A stretch of DNA of 64,000 bases from Ailanthus altissimus (Eukaryota > Streptophyta > Magnoliopsida > Sapindales > Simaroubaceae). Position numbers and translations under genes: made by a program. The notes under the pieces were generated by a model. The model saw nothing but the letters and a program-made list of their open reading frames with translations, did no database searches and was not told where the DNA came from. Within the stretch, counting starts at the first letter, position 1; each line of letters opens with the position of its first letter. Positions 36,760 to 49,646 of this stretch are shown one piece after another. The stretch covers positions 10,557,501-10,621,500 of the forward strand of contig OX327693.1 in the NCBI GenBank assembly GCA_946807835.1, written 5' to 3'.

Positions 36760-39507
36760 TGTAATAACCAGTATCCACGACTAGTAAGAATAAGTATTTA
36801 TATATGTATAAATATACGTATTTTATTTGTATGTTGGTGATACTTGAATTATATATTTTTATTAGTAATATTTTTATAGGTTAAGGATATACGATTAGTA
36901 TTGGGTTTATTTGTATGACTTTAGATTTATTTTAGGGACCAAATTGTTATACTTTGAAAGTTTTGGGGGCAAATTTGTAAATACCAAAAATTAGCCTCTT
37001 AGTATAAAAATACACTTTTAAACCCTAATTTATCATTTTTAGGTCGAGCTACCCATTTTAAGAGAGAGAAGAGAGAAATAGAGGAGAGAGAAAGAGGAGA
37101 AGAAGAAGAAAAAGAAGAAGAAATTGGAATTTTGAATTTCAAGAGGTATATCATACGTATTTCTCAATTTATTGGTATTAATTAAGTTAATTTCTTTAAG
37201 TTTTGATTTCTGGAAATATGTATAGTTGAGGATTTGATGTGTATTTCGTATGATATTTTGAGAATTGATGATGATCTATAAGATAGTTTGATAAATCATG
37301 ATGGATTGTAGAATTTCTGCTTGATAGTCTCTTGATCTAGGAATTTTATAAATTGTTGTGATTCGATTCTGGTTTTGAATTTTGAGTATATGAAATTAGA
37401 CATGTTAAGGATCATCTGAGACTTTGAATCGATTGAAAATTCTGAAAATTGAATTTATAGTGAATTTACCAAAATGACCCTGAAATTCTGAAAATTTCCT
37501 GTGTAAACAGTATGATACAGTGGAAAATAATTTTTGACCTGCTGAATGATCTTTAAAAATTATGAATTTGTGGAATATGATAATTATATATGTCTAATAT
37601 GATATACTCGGAATTGAGAATTTGGATCAATGTGGTTGAAATGTTATGAGTTTCTAAAGTATATCCGCTCATTACAGTATTTGATTAACAGATTATTAAA
37701 GTTATGAAATAAAATAGTTTTAAAATACTTTTGGCAGTGATTTGGAAGTGGAATATTTATCATGGACTGAGATATGTGTTAAGAGTAATTATGTGATATT
37801 TTTATAATTTTTGAGTTAGTATATGATTTTATAAAATTGGGAGATTGAATACTGTTCAGTAAGTATCTTGATCTTGTCAGGTTAGTAGTTTAGATTCGAT
37901 GGTATGTATGGAATGGATTGTGTAGGAATTTTGATATAATATTAATATATAAGAAGGATATATGAGTCAAGAATGATATATTCTGATTTCGGAGTAATTG
38001 GACATCATTTGATGTATTAGAAAATTTTGTTAAGTGTAAGTGGTCAGAATGACAGGTTTTGAGAAACCAAGTATTTAGACCAATTTGATGTGATAAATGC
38101 ATTGTGTATAATTTTGTAAGCTATTTAAAGTATTTTGTGTGAATTGTGAGGCTTATTAAAGGATTAATATCCATTGATAGGTTAAGGAGATTTAAGCCTT
38201 GTAGCTGAAAATGCTAAGAGGTAAGTATACTAGACTTTTTACTGAAATCACAATTAACGTAGTAATTGTTTTGTATGATTTTGTAAATGTGGTTAAGAAT
38301 ATGTTTATGATATGTTAAAGTATATTTTGATATGAAATGTGAATATATGTTTATGAATGTGAGCATTGACATTGAGCATGGACATACATGTGCTTTTGAA
38401 AGTGAGCTTTCCAAAATAAGATGCGTTTAACAAAGAAAGCTTTTGAAGTGTAATATGTCCATGAGAAATATTTTATGATTTGAGGGTACTTGAACTCACT
38501 GTTAACTTAGTAGGCATTTTATGTAATTTGTGAAGCCTTTATGTGTGGCCTTTCCTTCGGGATTGGTATATGTTATGTGTTCCGTATGTAGGGAGGATCC
38601 TATTGGTACCTAAAGGAAGTGTGAGTCATCACATTCGTGTGGTGGCGTATTGGTACATGTGAGAGGACTCACCGATGATCAGGGTGAGGGTTTGGCTTTT
38701 ACCTTCGGGCATAAGCGTTATATATGTGTGATTTAAAGACCTCACTTGTACTATTCCTCTCATGCGGTATGTCACCTACGAGTGACATTTGGCTTATTAT
38801 GTGATATGTGATATGTAAGTCCTACTAAGTAGTAGTCGAGTAATGGTATTCCTATTATGTGTTTTGAAAGAATGTGTAAGCGCTTACATGATATGTGATT
38901 TGATAAGATTATGATTTTGATTGATCACAGCATATCATACATATGCATTGTGTACATATATGTATTTGTATTTGATATATGAAAAATTAGTATGCTTACT
39001 GAGTTTTATACTCATTATAGTTTATGGTGATTTCAGGTAAATAAGGTACATGTGTGCTTAGCGGATTTGGCAAGGCTTCTGCTGTTCCTTGGGTTCCCTA
39101 AGTTGCTAGGTTGTTGTGTGTTTCATTTGGGGACACGTGGGATAGGATATTTGGTTTGTCCCTATTGAATAAATACTTATGTATTATTTCATTGTGTGTG
39201 GATTGGATTTGGTTTAAGTTTTATAAAGTGTGGTTATTGGATGATTTTAAGTAAGAATTTGCAATGGATATATTCTGGGCTCCCGGTAACAAAGTTGCTA
39301 CTGGTGACGTAGTAGAGTGTTAATCTCTGAGAAAACTCTGCGTATCTCCGGTTTAATAATTGTCCCAGTCATAATTCAATTGCTATAATTCTGAAAGAAA
39401 TTGAAATGAAAGTTGAAAATTTTGTGTAATATTATTTATGAGTGCACATGCAGTGAATGAATGTAAGTGATGTCGTGTGTCGGATCTTTTGGGTCTGGGG
39501 CGTGACA
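36760..39507 (+). repeat. 3' LTR, 2748 bp
   Basis: Same length as the 5' LTR, with about four substitutions and no indels seen. Ends GTGACA at 39507. Confidence 0.96.
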
Positions 39508-39512
39508 TAGAG
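39508..39512. repeat. target-site duplication TAGAG, right
   Basis: Exact copy of the five bases at 30277-30281. Confidence 0.95.
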
Positions 39513-40799
39513 AGTCCCACAATATGAAGTACGCTCGTTATGCACTGGAGCAGAGTACCAGATTGAATAGTTCGATCTAGAAAATTTTAGCAAACTAAAA
39601 ATTTACTTCGATCTCCCACCGTTCATGCACATATCAAAACTTAAGAGTTAAGTATATCAATTAGTTAACAATTAGTTGTTGACCAATGGGATGTTGACAC
39701 ATGACACATGTGGGTCAATTCTTGTTTGATTTGAAAATTATCAAAATGACCTTATTTGTTGGACAAATAATATCATTATTTTATTCATTAAAATGTTTAT
39801 TGAATAAAATAATAATAATAATAATATATAATATTATGTTTTAAATTGAAATTAAACAATTAATTTTTTATTTAAATTAGCATGTGTTTCTACTATGATT
39901 TAATATGATTAAATTATTTATTTAATATTAATTAAATGATATGATAAGTATAAATGGATGGCATTTGTTAATGGTAAGCCTTAAGATGTTTCTTAATGAT
40001 GAGAAAGTGTTTTCTCATTTGGTCTAAATTAAGGCAAAGTTCATTTAAATGATTTTTTATTTTGTTTTGTTTTAATTTGGTTTATTGTAAATAATAATAA
40101 ACAAAATACTAATGGCAAATATAATGGATGCCATTAGGTGAGAAAATAAAATATAATAATAAACAAAACACTAATGGCAAATATAATGGAGACCATTAGG
40201 TGAGGAAATGAAAGAAAATAATAAACAAATGAAAGAGCAATATGTTGCTCAATTAATTAAGTACAAATTAGGCCAAAGGATTAGTAAAAAATGATAGAGA
40301 GAATTTTGAAAGGCTAACTGTTAGAAAATTCTCTCAAGTGTTGAGAGCAAAAACACATCTTCCATTTTTCTTTCCATTTTTTGTCACCCATACTATAAGG
40401 TAGAAATAAGGATTCAAGAGTTGAATCATTTGCTAGAAAAGTTGTTATTCTAGATTCCTCAAGTCCACCGTGTTGAGAAACTAGAATTGTGAACGGGTTG
40501 CTTCAAGGCGGGTACTTCGGTTCGACAATATACTAAAGGCTTGATAATGTATTATTTTCAATCTTGAAGTGTTTTACATTTATGAGATAACATGTAAAAT
40601 TTATTTGTGTTCATCATTATAAAATTTATAGTCCGCTCATTCACTGTACATGTATGTATGTGATACGTATGTTATATTTGAATGATAGATACAAACCTAT
40701 ATGTATGCACTATAGGTTTAAAATCACTCACACTACTGACATGAAAGGATGACTGAAACCTTAAATTATTTCGGATTCTTTCTGCCTTTTTGCCAAACA
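39513..40799 (+). mobile_element. LTR-like element A, right part
   Basis: Continues element A after the nested retrotransposon: 'gtaccagatt' and 'caccgtgttgagaaactagaattg' have counterparts in the reverse complement of B ('gtaccagatt' and 'caccgtgttggtgactagaattg'). It ends CCAAACA at 40799, which with the TGTTGGG start makes short inverted ends, TGTTGG/CCAAACA. A local near-tandem duplication with 'aaacaaaacactaatggcaaatataatgg' lies at about 40090-40210. The flanks (CTACC on the left, TTTAG on the right) are not a target duplication. Confidence 0.6.
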
Positions 40800-40804
40800 T
40801 TTAG

Positions 40805-42962
40805 TGTTGGCGGAGGATCTAGTACGTGTGAGTGTATGCATGTGCAATTGTGTATATTGCCTAAATACATATCAAATACATATTTAAGTCTGACGGAAGT
40901 GTGAAACTTACAATAAACACAATAATTAAAATATATTAATCGCATTAATACATTTATAAGATAGAGAACTCACCTCAACATGTAACGTTATACACCTATT
41001 TCCTCGGAGACCGCATGGAGACCAACACGTGTACAATTCTAGTCACCAACACGGTGGGCTTGATGAGCTAGAACAACAGCCTTATATTCAGCACGGGATT
41101 AACTTTTAATCCCTGAAATAGTAGGTGTGTATTTTTATCATTTTCTCTAAAAGGATAAAAAATAGAGAATTTGAAACAATCTACCATTACTTCAATTGAA
41201 ACTATAGAAAAAAATGAAACAATTTCATTTTTTCCTTTTTTTTTTCTTTTTCCTTTCTTTCTTTCTTCTCATTTTCTTTCTCTTTCATTTCCGTTTCTCT
41301 CTTCTCCATTTCCCTTAACAACAAAAACACACCCATTTCATTCTTTTTCTCATCTCTCTCTCTCTTTATATATATCTAATATATATTAAAATATTAATAT
41401 AATATGTTATATAATAATAATAAAATAATACTAATGGGTGCCAACTATTTGGCACCCAAAATATAATATTATAATATAATATAATATAATATAATAAGAG
41501 AGATATTTTAATTATTTAATAATTAAATAATCAAACTATGAAATGATCATTTTGCCCCTCATGAATAGTTATCAAGTCTACCCCTTAGTGGGTCTCATCA
41601 AACCCGCACTTGGGTAAACTCAACCAATGGTCCACAATGCACCACGTGTCATTATACAATTAGTATATAACAATTATTAACTAATTATTATATTTAACAC
41701 TTAAATACAGACACACACGCATTCCCGTGGTATTGTTGAATATTGCTAGATTAAACACTTTAATCTGGTACGCTGCCTCAGTGCACAACGAGTACACTCC
41801 ATATCGCAGGACTTCCTAGGTTCTACGCCCGATTTGTCAAATAGAACTATTCTATGAGTTCGTGAGCAATCCCCACACATACATCACAGATATTATAAAT
41901 CAACGCATTGAACTATACAAGTTGAGGTTACAATGCATATGTATAGTCCTTCCGTCATGATATCCTGGATGTGTGGAGATATAGATTATCACCGTTAAAT
42001 CCCCTAGTATTCATCCATGTCTTATCTCCAGATTCGTATCTCACTAAATAATATGTGCAAACTCCTTTGCCATATTATTCTACCTTGGCGGAACTCTTTC
42101 CCAAGATTAATACTTGTGGCCACAAGACTTTTTGAGATACAGTCTCGAAGCATCTGGATATCAAACTCCTTATACGACCTGGTAGATCCCATATCTGTAC
42201 ACACCGAACTCCATAAGCATCAGACCATACTCAGTGACACCCAACGGTTACACCATGAAAGGTTTGTGACATGCGTGGAACCAAAGCATGGTGGATCACT
42301 TATAAGTCTATCGTGACACTCAGGTCAAAGGATTACGTATACTACTAAACTCGAGAGGACCCTCTATTGACGGCCTATATAGGATGTCTATCGGAGGCTC
42401 TTATGAGTCTGTCCTATATCCAGTCCTAACTGGATACCTATATGTCAATACGAGCTCCAAGCCTACAGTCGGCTAAGAATGACCATCTATACCCTATAGG
42501 TATGACGTATGTCGATTTATATTTAAAAGTATTCACCGACAGACCCGCATCGGCAGAAATAGATCAGGGACAATTATTCGAGAACATACTTACACAACTA
42601 GCAATTTCTGGCACCCGATTGCAACTCTTGTAACTATACAGTTACTAGTATATTCTCAGGTCTATGTCCCATTATAGACAAGACTCTAACTCTTAGATCT
42701 GCTGAGTATTATAACCAGCTAACACTTAGTTGTACTAACATTTAACAATTATATGTCTCAGCATAGCTAACTATGAGCCATTGTCTAAACTCTTTTAGAT
42801 CTAATCCGAATAATCCGAACTCCTTCAGATCGTACAATGTCTGTAACGTAATATGCATAATACCATATAAATGAATATTAACGATTTAATGGGAATGTAC
42901 ACTTGTATAAATACACAAGTATATGCACATTCAGGGATAACACGTAAGTACCGACCCTAACA
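40805..42962 (-). mobile_element. LTR-like element B, complete
   Basis: On the minus strand it starts TGTTAGGGTCGG (42962) and ends CCGCCAACA (40805). TTTAG occurs at 40800-40804 and again at 42963-42967, a perfect 5-bp target duplication. About 2158 bases, non-coding, with the same motif order as element A. Size, ends and 5-bp duplication fit a solo LTR. A short non-autonomous LTR element is also possible, but no primer-binding site or internal LTR pair was found. Confidence 0.72.
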
Positions 42963-42967
42963 TTTAG

Positions 42968-43900
42968 TCCTAAGGACAAAGACTAAATTAGGGGAACATT
43001 ATTTAAAGAGCTTGCGCAAACTCTTTAATGTATGAAGGTTCCCTATCCCTCGTGCATTTTAACAAAGGATACTCATAGCCTTGGTTAGGGCTGCAGGTTA
43101 TAAGAAACATCCTTAGATTGTTACTCCTGAACCTTAGCAAAATTCATATGTCCATAACATTGATCCCTCTATGGATGTTGAGGAATGGTAGCCCTAATAC
43201 TGTCAGAATATTAATGGTTACTCGACTTTTTTTAAGATAGCTAGGTAATCCTCCATACATTCCCTGTAAGAATATGTAAGGTACCCATATAATATATAGA
43301 ATTTGAGAAGCTTCTTATACCTAAATTCTTCCCAGACCAATCATTTTGTTTCTCTCAACTAAACCTAATACACATGTACTTTCTTAAGCATGAGCCATCA
43401 TTATATGCATCAACATCTAGGAATCCAACCTTATTATCAATAATCTCACCCATCTCTGTATTTATGTGGATGAGGGGAACATTATATACTTGAATCCAAA
43501 AGGGTAGATCGAAACACTGGGTTTGCTACACTTGCAACATTAGAAGCTACTTCAAAGGCTGGCAAAAACTTAGAGAAATTTCAAGGCTTTAAGAGCAACA
43601 TCCTTTTCTAGTATTCTTCTCTTTGGAACTTTGTTAGGAAAACCTCATCACCTAGCCATTGGAGTTCCTTTTAGTCTCCAAATCATTCTTATGATGTTCA
43701 TAAACCCATCTTTTTGGAAGTTACACCTAGTAAGAACTTTGATAAAGAGACCAAACATTGCTTGCTTCCTCTATATTTGTGTAACACTTTCATCCACTTC
43801 CAAGATTTTCTCATTGTGAAAATTGTTAATACAAAAAGATTGCCATAAAGTTTCAACCTCTTCCATTGTAAGACAAGTAATTTGAAAAATAAGTCTAGAG
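42968..43900 (-). pseudogene. LINE ORF1 (DUF4283/zinc-knuckle type) and start of ORF2
   Basis: Minus-strand reading, broken by stops. From the right, a DUF4283-like region with 'EEVETLWQSF' (about 43870) is followed by 'PFWIQVYNVPL' (about 43502-43470) and 'VGFLDVDA', as in ORF1 proteins of plant L1-type LINEs. Then 'NARGIGNLHTLKSL' (about 43059-43018) marks the start of the ORF2 endonuclease, which resumes at 29150-28610 on the other side of the nested elements. ORF1 of this type binds the element RNA. Non-functional. Confidence 0.7.
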
Positions 43901-44031
43901 GTACGAGAAAGAAAGATCTCTAGAGAGCTTAGAGAGAATTCATATCGATAATCTATTAGTAATTTTATTAATTGTTAGTTGTTAACAAAAGTCAAAATTT
44001 ATTTTTGCTTTTAATAAAAATAATTAGAAAA

Positions 44032-45883
44032 ATGACATCTTTATCTTGTGAATTTGGCCATTTACCCAAATTTGTCTATTTAGTTTTAAATTACCTAGGT
44101 TTATTCCTTTTTGTTAGTCAGTTACCGTTAAGTTTGATAGAAATGCAGTTATTTTAGTACAATATCTGTTTTACCTCCGATGGTTATGTGCATGTGCTCA
44201 AGTGTTAATATTGTTTTCACATGTCAATAAATGATTGCCTATCGATAGAAACTAGACACGTGACACATTTGAATAGGTTCAATTTTAATATTAATTTATA
44301 AATTTTTTAAAATTTATTTTAAAAAAGATATTATTAAAATAAAAAACAGAAACTCCACTGCCATAGATATTGGGCCACCTCCCACCGCCTACCATCAGAC
44401 TCCAACGAAATAAATGATCAAAATTTATATCATTAAACTCTTTTTTTCGTGATTTACACAATGGAGTGATTATTTTTGACAAAAAAATATAATAAGACAG
44501 CTAAATATGCAATAAGATTCATAGGAGGCGGCAGCAACCGACGGTGCACGTAAATTATGCACGTCATCGCTACTCAATTTAACGTGCACCACTGTGGTCC
44601 CTGCCCTCCCCCACGGGAACAACGGTGCACATTTAATGGGGCGATGGTGACATGCACTGTCCGCACTGTTAGATAGATCGGTCGTCGATCTATCTAACAG
44701 TGCCGATAGTGCACATCACTGTTGCTCCGTTTAACATGCACCACTGGTGGCCGCCGTCCTCCTCCATGAAAAATATGATGCATATTTAACGATGTGGCAA
44801 AGACGTGCATTGTCGGTAGCTACCATCTCGCATGGTTCCCATTGTATATTTGACTACCTTTTGGTCTTTATTGTAAAAAACGATCCCACTATTGTGTAAA
44901 TCATGAAAAATAGAGTTCAATGATGTAAACTTTGATCATTTTTATCATCGGAGTCTAGTTGTCAAGTCTGCCGTCAGACGTTTGCTATGATAGTGATGGC
45001 CAACAAAAGAGTTTTATTTATTTATTTAATAATTCATAATTATTTAACATGTATCATAGTATATGAATAATTTTTTATTAAGTTATAATTTTATCCCTCA
45101 ATATCAAATCTAACAGCAATTGGACGAATGAAAAAGGATAAAATTTATATTATTAGACTTTTTTTTTCGTGATCTACAAAATAATGTGATTATTTTTGAC
45201 CAAAAAAATACCATAAAAGACGGCAGCAACCAGAAGTACATGTCATCGCCACTTCATTTAATGTGTACCATCGTGGCTGCCGCTCTTCTCTACGGGAATG
45301 ACGGTGCACGTTTAACAGTGCAATGGTGATGTGTACTACCCGTACCATTGGATAGATCAGTCGCCAATCTATCTAACGGTGTCGACAGTGCACATCACTA
45401 TTGCTCCTTTTAACGTGCACCTTCGGTGGCCGCCGCCCTCTTCCATGAAAAATGGGATGCACATTTAATGATGCGGTGAAGATGTGCACTGTCGGTGGCT
45501 ACTACCTCGCATGATTCCCATTGCATATTTGAATACCTTTTGGTCTTTTTTGTAAAAAATGATTTAACTATTGTGTAAATCATAAAAAATAGAGTTCAAT
45601 AATATAAAAGTTGACTAATTTTATCATCAAAGTCTAGTTGCCAAGTTCGCCGCCAAACGTTTACTGCGATGGTAGTAATTAATAAAAAAGTTTTATGTAT
45701 TTATTTATTTAATAATTCATAATCATTTGATATGTATCATAATATATAAATATTTTTTATTAAGTTATAATTTTATCCTTTAATAATAAGATCTAACGGT
45801 AATTAGATTAAAGATAAATTTAAATAATTTATAATAAAAGAGATGAAATGAAGTAATTAGCCGAAGAAACAAAAATGTTATTT
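44032..45883. mobile_element. foldback element F2 with tandemly duplicated hairpin core
   Basis: Related to the element at 15440-16410. The left end has 'atgacatctttatc' and the right end 'aaacaaaaatgtt'. Between them a core of about 720 bases occurs twice: 'cgtgatttacaca' at 44448 and 'cgtgatctaca' at 45168 mark equivalent points. Each core is itself an inverted repeat. The first folds around 44664-44702, where CACTGTTAGATAGATCG and its exact complement are separated by five bases. GC-rich arms carry repeated 'gtgcac' words. No coding capacity. Confidence 0.7.
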
Positions 45884-46450
45884 TTCCAAAATAATTTGCA
45901 ACTGCGTATGTAAGCCTGAAATCTTTGCATGGACCTACGTAGGCTGTATATATATAATAACTGTGTCAAAATACATGAATTGATTGACGCAAAGTTGATG
46001 ACGATAGATATCGAGATACTAATTGAGATTTTGGTTTTGGGATTAGTCAACATAAACACAAAAGATGTAGTGATTAGGATTTCAATTATGGGAATGTAAC
46101 TGTGAGGATATTATGATCTGGCAACCAATAATACGATTGAGATTGACCCCGGAAAAGAAAAGCAAGAAGCAGTTGATATCATATCATAACCCATTGATGG
46201 TGATGTCCGAGCAAACTAGAAGTTTTCCTTGCAGTTTTCTACTTTCTTGGTGAAAAAATAATAGAATTATGCAAAGGGTTGGTGTTGGGTTTGAGAAAAG
46301 AAAATATTATTCCAAGGTAAGCTATTTAGTCACTCAAAACTAGATACCGCGTATTTGATTTGACAGTGCTAAGCAGTTTTTTTTTTTTTTTTCTTCCAGA
46401 TAAGGTCTAGAATCAGCACCGTCTCTTCTTTATTGAGATGGGAATTTATC
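45884..46450. other. no gene recognised
   Basis: Less AT-rich than its neighbours, with no recognisable protein reading on either strand. The open frame at 45829-46059 overlaps the foldback end and is not credible. Confidence 0.4.
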
Positions 46451-46454
46451 ATTT

Positions 46455-47035
46455 ATCATTTTAATATTTTTTAATTATTAAAATTTTTTAATAGTTGATA
46501 ATATTTTAAAATTTTTCTTATTATTATAATTGTTATAATATAAATTAATTTTTAAAAAATATAATAATTTTTTTATTTTAAAAGTTAATAATTACGTTAA
46601 TACAATATTAAATAACATTAATATAGTGTAAATAATAAAATTAGTACTATGTAATATAATTTTAAATAGTTAAAAGCTATTGAGTAAACAGTAAATTTAT
46701 ATTGTTACAATTAATGAATTTTCTCTTTTTGTTAAGTTAATATAACGATTAATATAAATAACTATATTTTAACAAAAATTTAGATATTTATATTAAATAA
46801 TAAGTCATAATATAATAAAATTTCATTTTATTCTTATTAATTATTTGATAGTATAAATATACTGATTTTATTGTTTACATAATGCAGTTTTACTGTTTGA
46901 CACTGTATAGATATAATTATTAACTTTTTAAATAAAAAAATTATTATATTTATTTAAAATTAATTTATACTACTACAGTAATAACGATAAGAATTTTTTT
47001 TTATATTTTCAAACACTAAAAAGTTTTTAATAGTT
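46455..47035. mobile_element. long AT-rich palindrome, MITE-like
   Basis: The left arm around 46540-46600 ('tataaattaatttttaaaaa', then 'aaaagttaataatt') is the inverse of the right arm around 46915-46975 ('aattattaactttttaaa', then 'aaattaatttata'). Pairing continues outward ('cttattattat' against 'ataacgataag') and inward ('gtttacataatgcagttttactg' against 'gagtaaacagtaaa'). The centre is near 46740. No coding content. Confidence 0.6.
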
Positions 47036-47699
47036 AAAGAATCTAATAAAGAGGTACATGACATTTATCCTTTTGAAATTGACCTCTAATATTTATGTCC
47101 TTCAAACACTTCTATAATTTAAATTATGAAAATTTTATTTCCTCAACTTTTTTCATACTTCAATTATAATTCTATTGTGAAGTTTGATACTTTGTTATTT
47201 TTTTTGAAAGTTTATTTGTCTTGGAATTTTGAGTGAATTTGTGTTGAACTGGGTGTTGAAAAATTATTGTATCATAGTAATTCTTTTTTATTTAAATTCA
47301 TAAATATGCTTATACATTTTTTTTTTCTTTGGAGCGCTTACACGATTTGCTGAATCATTAATTATGCAATTTATTTATAATTTAGGAGAACAATAGAAAA
47401 GGGGATAAAAGGACTAGTTAAAACTTTTAGAAAATGTTAAATTAATATTAATGTTATACAATTAAAGGTTTATAAGAGATTAATGTTTTACTCAAATGTG
47501 TGAGAACAAAAAAAAAAGAGTCAATAATGATTGGAGAATTCAAATTTAAGCCTTTATTTATTTTTTAATTAAGAAAGAAAAAAGTAGGAGAAAAAGAAAA
47601 GAAAGAGAGGATAGAACTATTAAAGGGTAAGTATGTCATTTTAAGAGAATACATTCAATTTTAACATTTATTTTTTACTTATGACAAAGATCTTAGAGG

Positions 47700-48190
47700 T
47701 TAAGAATAATGCCACATTTTCTTACTTTGATTTAAATATTTTTATCATAAATGATGTGTTAAATAATTATTGAACTATTAATATTTTTAATTTTTATACA
47801 ATTTGATCATTTAATAATTATTTAACACATTATTTGAGATAAAAAATGTTGAAATCAAAATTAAAAAATATAACATTACACTATAGGCTAATTTTAAAAT
47901 TGGTGGTCTCAATGACATTAGATCATATTTTAAGGATGTCCATAAAAATATCTTGGCAATAAAATTCTTAGTTGCTAACTACAAATAGTTAGGTAGAGGG
48001 TAATACTATACTTTTCAAATAATATTTTAAATTTTATATCTTAAATTGAGGTGATAAATATTATTAAGTGATAAAATAATGTAAATTTTAAAATTATTCA
48101 TTACAATATTTCATTATCCAATAGTTACCTAACACATAATTTAAATGAAAATTTTGAAATAACATTTAAAAAATGTATTATTCGTTAGGT
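47700..48190. mobile_element. two MITE copies of the 9.8-kb palindrome family
   Basis: Copy 4, about 47703-47882, has 'gatgtgttaaataattattgaa' pairing with 'taataattatttaacacatta'. Copy 5, about 48001-48187, starts 'taatactatacttttcaaataatatttt' and ends 'aacatttaaaaaatgtatta', with 'cctaacacataattt' inside. Length and phrases match the copies at 9836-10225 and 11794-11980. Confidence 0.5.
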
Positions 48191-48284
48191 AAAATGTGTT
48201 GCGCTGATAGTATTCTAATTTTGAGCTAATTAAAGCTTAAAAAAAATGTAAAAAGTTATTGCACAAAGCATGCATGTCACAAAT

Positions 48285-49646
48285 AAGGATGGTAAAATGT
48301 CTTGTAGGGATGAGGTCCCAGGGTTCCGCCCTAGGATAAATTTTGTGAAAATGAGGTGGGGCATTAGAAAAAATTATTTTTGAAATTATTAATAGGATGG
48401 GAATGAGACTAAGCCCCATTCTTGACTCATTAATAATTTGAGAAATAATTTTTCAGCTTTCTCTCCATATCTCTGCTCCATGCACCATTATTTCATATAA
48501 ATATTTTAAATGTAATTTTTAGTATATAGTTATATAATTTATCAATTTTTTATTTTATAATTTGTATTTAACTAGGTTACTAAGAAATATTTTAATAATA
48601 AATTTTTATTAATAAAAACTAAAAATATTTAACAAAAAAATATAAAATCTAGAATTAAAGATTTTTATTTTTGAGTTGAGCCGTCAGCCATTATTAATTT
48701 TATTTTTCAGACTCTCATCAAACTTGCTCAGTTGCACTCTTTGTCCTCTCATCAAACTTGCTCGGTTGCACTCTTTATCCTCTCATTAAACTTTCTCTCT
48801 CGTCTCGAGTAAAAAATTCAAAACTATAACAAAATCAGATTTGGTAGCATCTAAATTTGCAATAAATACAAGTGGTAGATTTGCAAGTCCTCAGTGTAGC
48901 AGATTACATTTAAAAATATTATAAGTTTTTATGTTTGATCAATATTATTTATAAAAAAATTAAAGGTATGATATATAATTATTTATTATTTGTAAAAATT
49001 TTAATTTATTTTATTTTATTTGAGTTTAACCAACTAGTTTCTATATAGTTTATTTTTATTATCTAGTTTAGATTCAAGTTCTTTTACAAAAACTCAATGT
49101 CACACATTTATTAGAGATATTGATTGAGGTAATTTTAGTTTAATTTCTTGTACATTTAATTGTGTTAAACTATTTATTACATTATTTTAAAAAAATTAAT
49201 AAGAAGCTAAAAGTAGTTTATTTGTTTTTAGGAATGAAGTCTCAATCTCATAATTTTTAATGAGAGAAGATGGAGTAATTAATAGGAAATCAATGATATT
49301 AAGTACTAGAACATTATTTTATTTTTTATTTATTTAAAAATTTATTTATTATTCTCATTATTTAATGTATTATCATACTATTTGAACTTGTTAGTTTGAT
49401 TTTTTTTATCAGAATATAAATTAATTTTATATTATTAAAATTTTTAGACATAAATTAATATTTAATATTAATAGACATAGAAAATGGAGTGAGGATGAAA
49501 AAATAATTTCCAACATGGAGATTCCTTATCCTTGTCCCGCTAAAGTTTTATAGGAAATAGAATGGGGATGAGATTTAAAATAAAAAAATTGGGTAAGGTA
49601 CGAGAAAGGCCTTCCCACCCCCACCCCCACCTTGATTGCCATCCTT
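48285..49646 (-). mobile_element. non-autonomous element, copy C2 (inverse of C1)
   Basis: Plus-strand ends are 'aaggatggtaaaatg' and 'gattgccatcctt', an inverted pair. Read on the minus strand it follows C1 (17937-18773) from end to end, but is about 500 bases longer, mostly because of extra sequence around 48700-49200. A TA dinucleotide flanks both sides. No transposase seen. Confidence 0.6.

Larger units (their letters stand above)
30282..39507 (+). mobile_element. young non-autonomous Ty3/chromovirus-like LTR retrotransposon (LARD type) with captured cargo
   Basis: A complete insertion of 9226 bases: 5-bp target duplication (TAGAG), 5' LTR, primer-binding site, 3.73-kb interior, polypurine tract and 3' LTR. 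Both LTRs start TGTARTAACC and end GTGACA. Its own coding matter is reduced to a short gag-start-like stub at 33184-33243 and a chromodomain-like pol tail at 36654-36716. The rest of the interior is foreign sequence in reverse orientation: a LOG gene copy and a pararetrovirus-like fragment. Movement must have used proteins from an intact relative. It sits inside element A; removing it and one TAGAG restores collinearity of A with B. The two LTRs differ at about four sites in 2748, so the insertion is recent. Confidence 0.93.

Noticed and set aside
30282..39507. Reading the two 2.75-kb repeats as a segmental duplication
   Set aside because: TG...CA ends, the 5-bp target duplication, the tRNA-Met primer site and the polypurine tract show that they are LTRs of one insertion.
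29146..40804. Target duplication around element A
   Set aside because: The left flank CTACC and right flank TTTAG differ. TTTAG is explained by the insertion of B.
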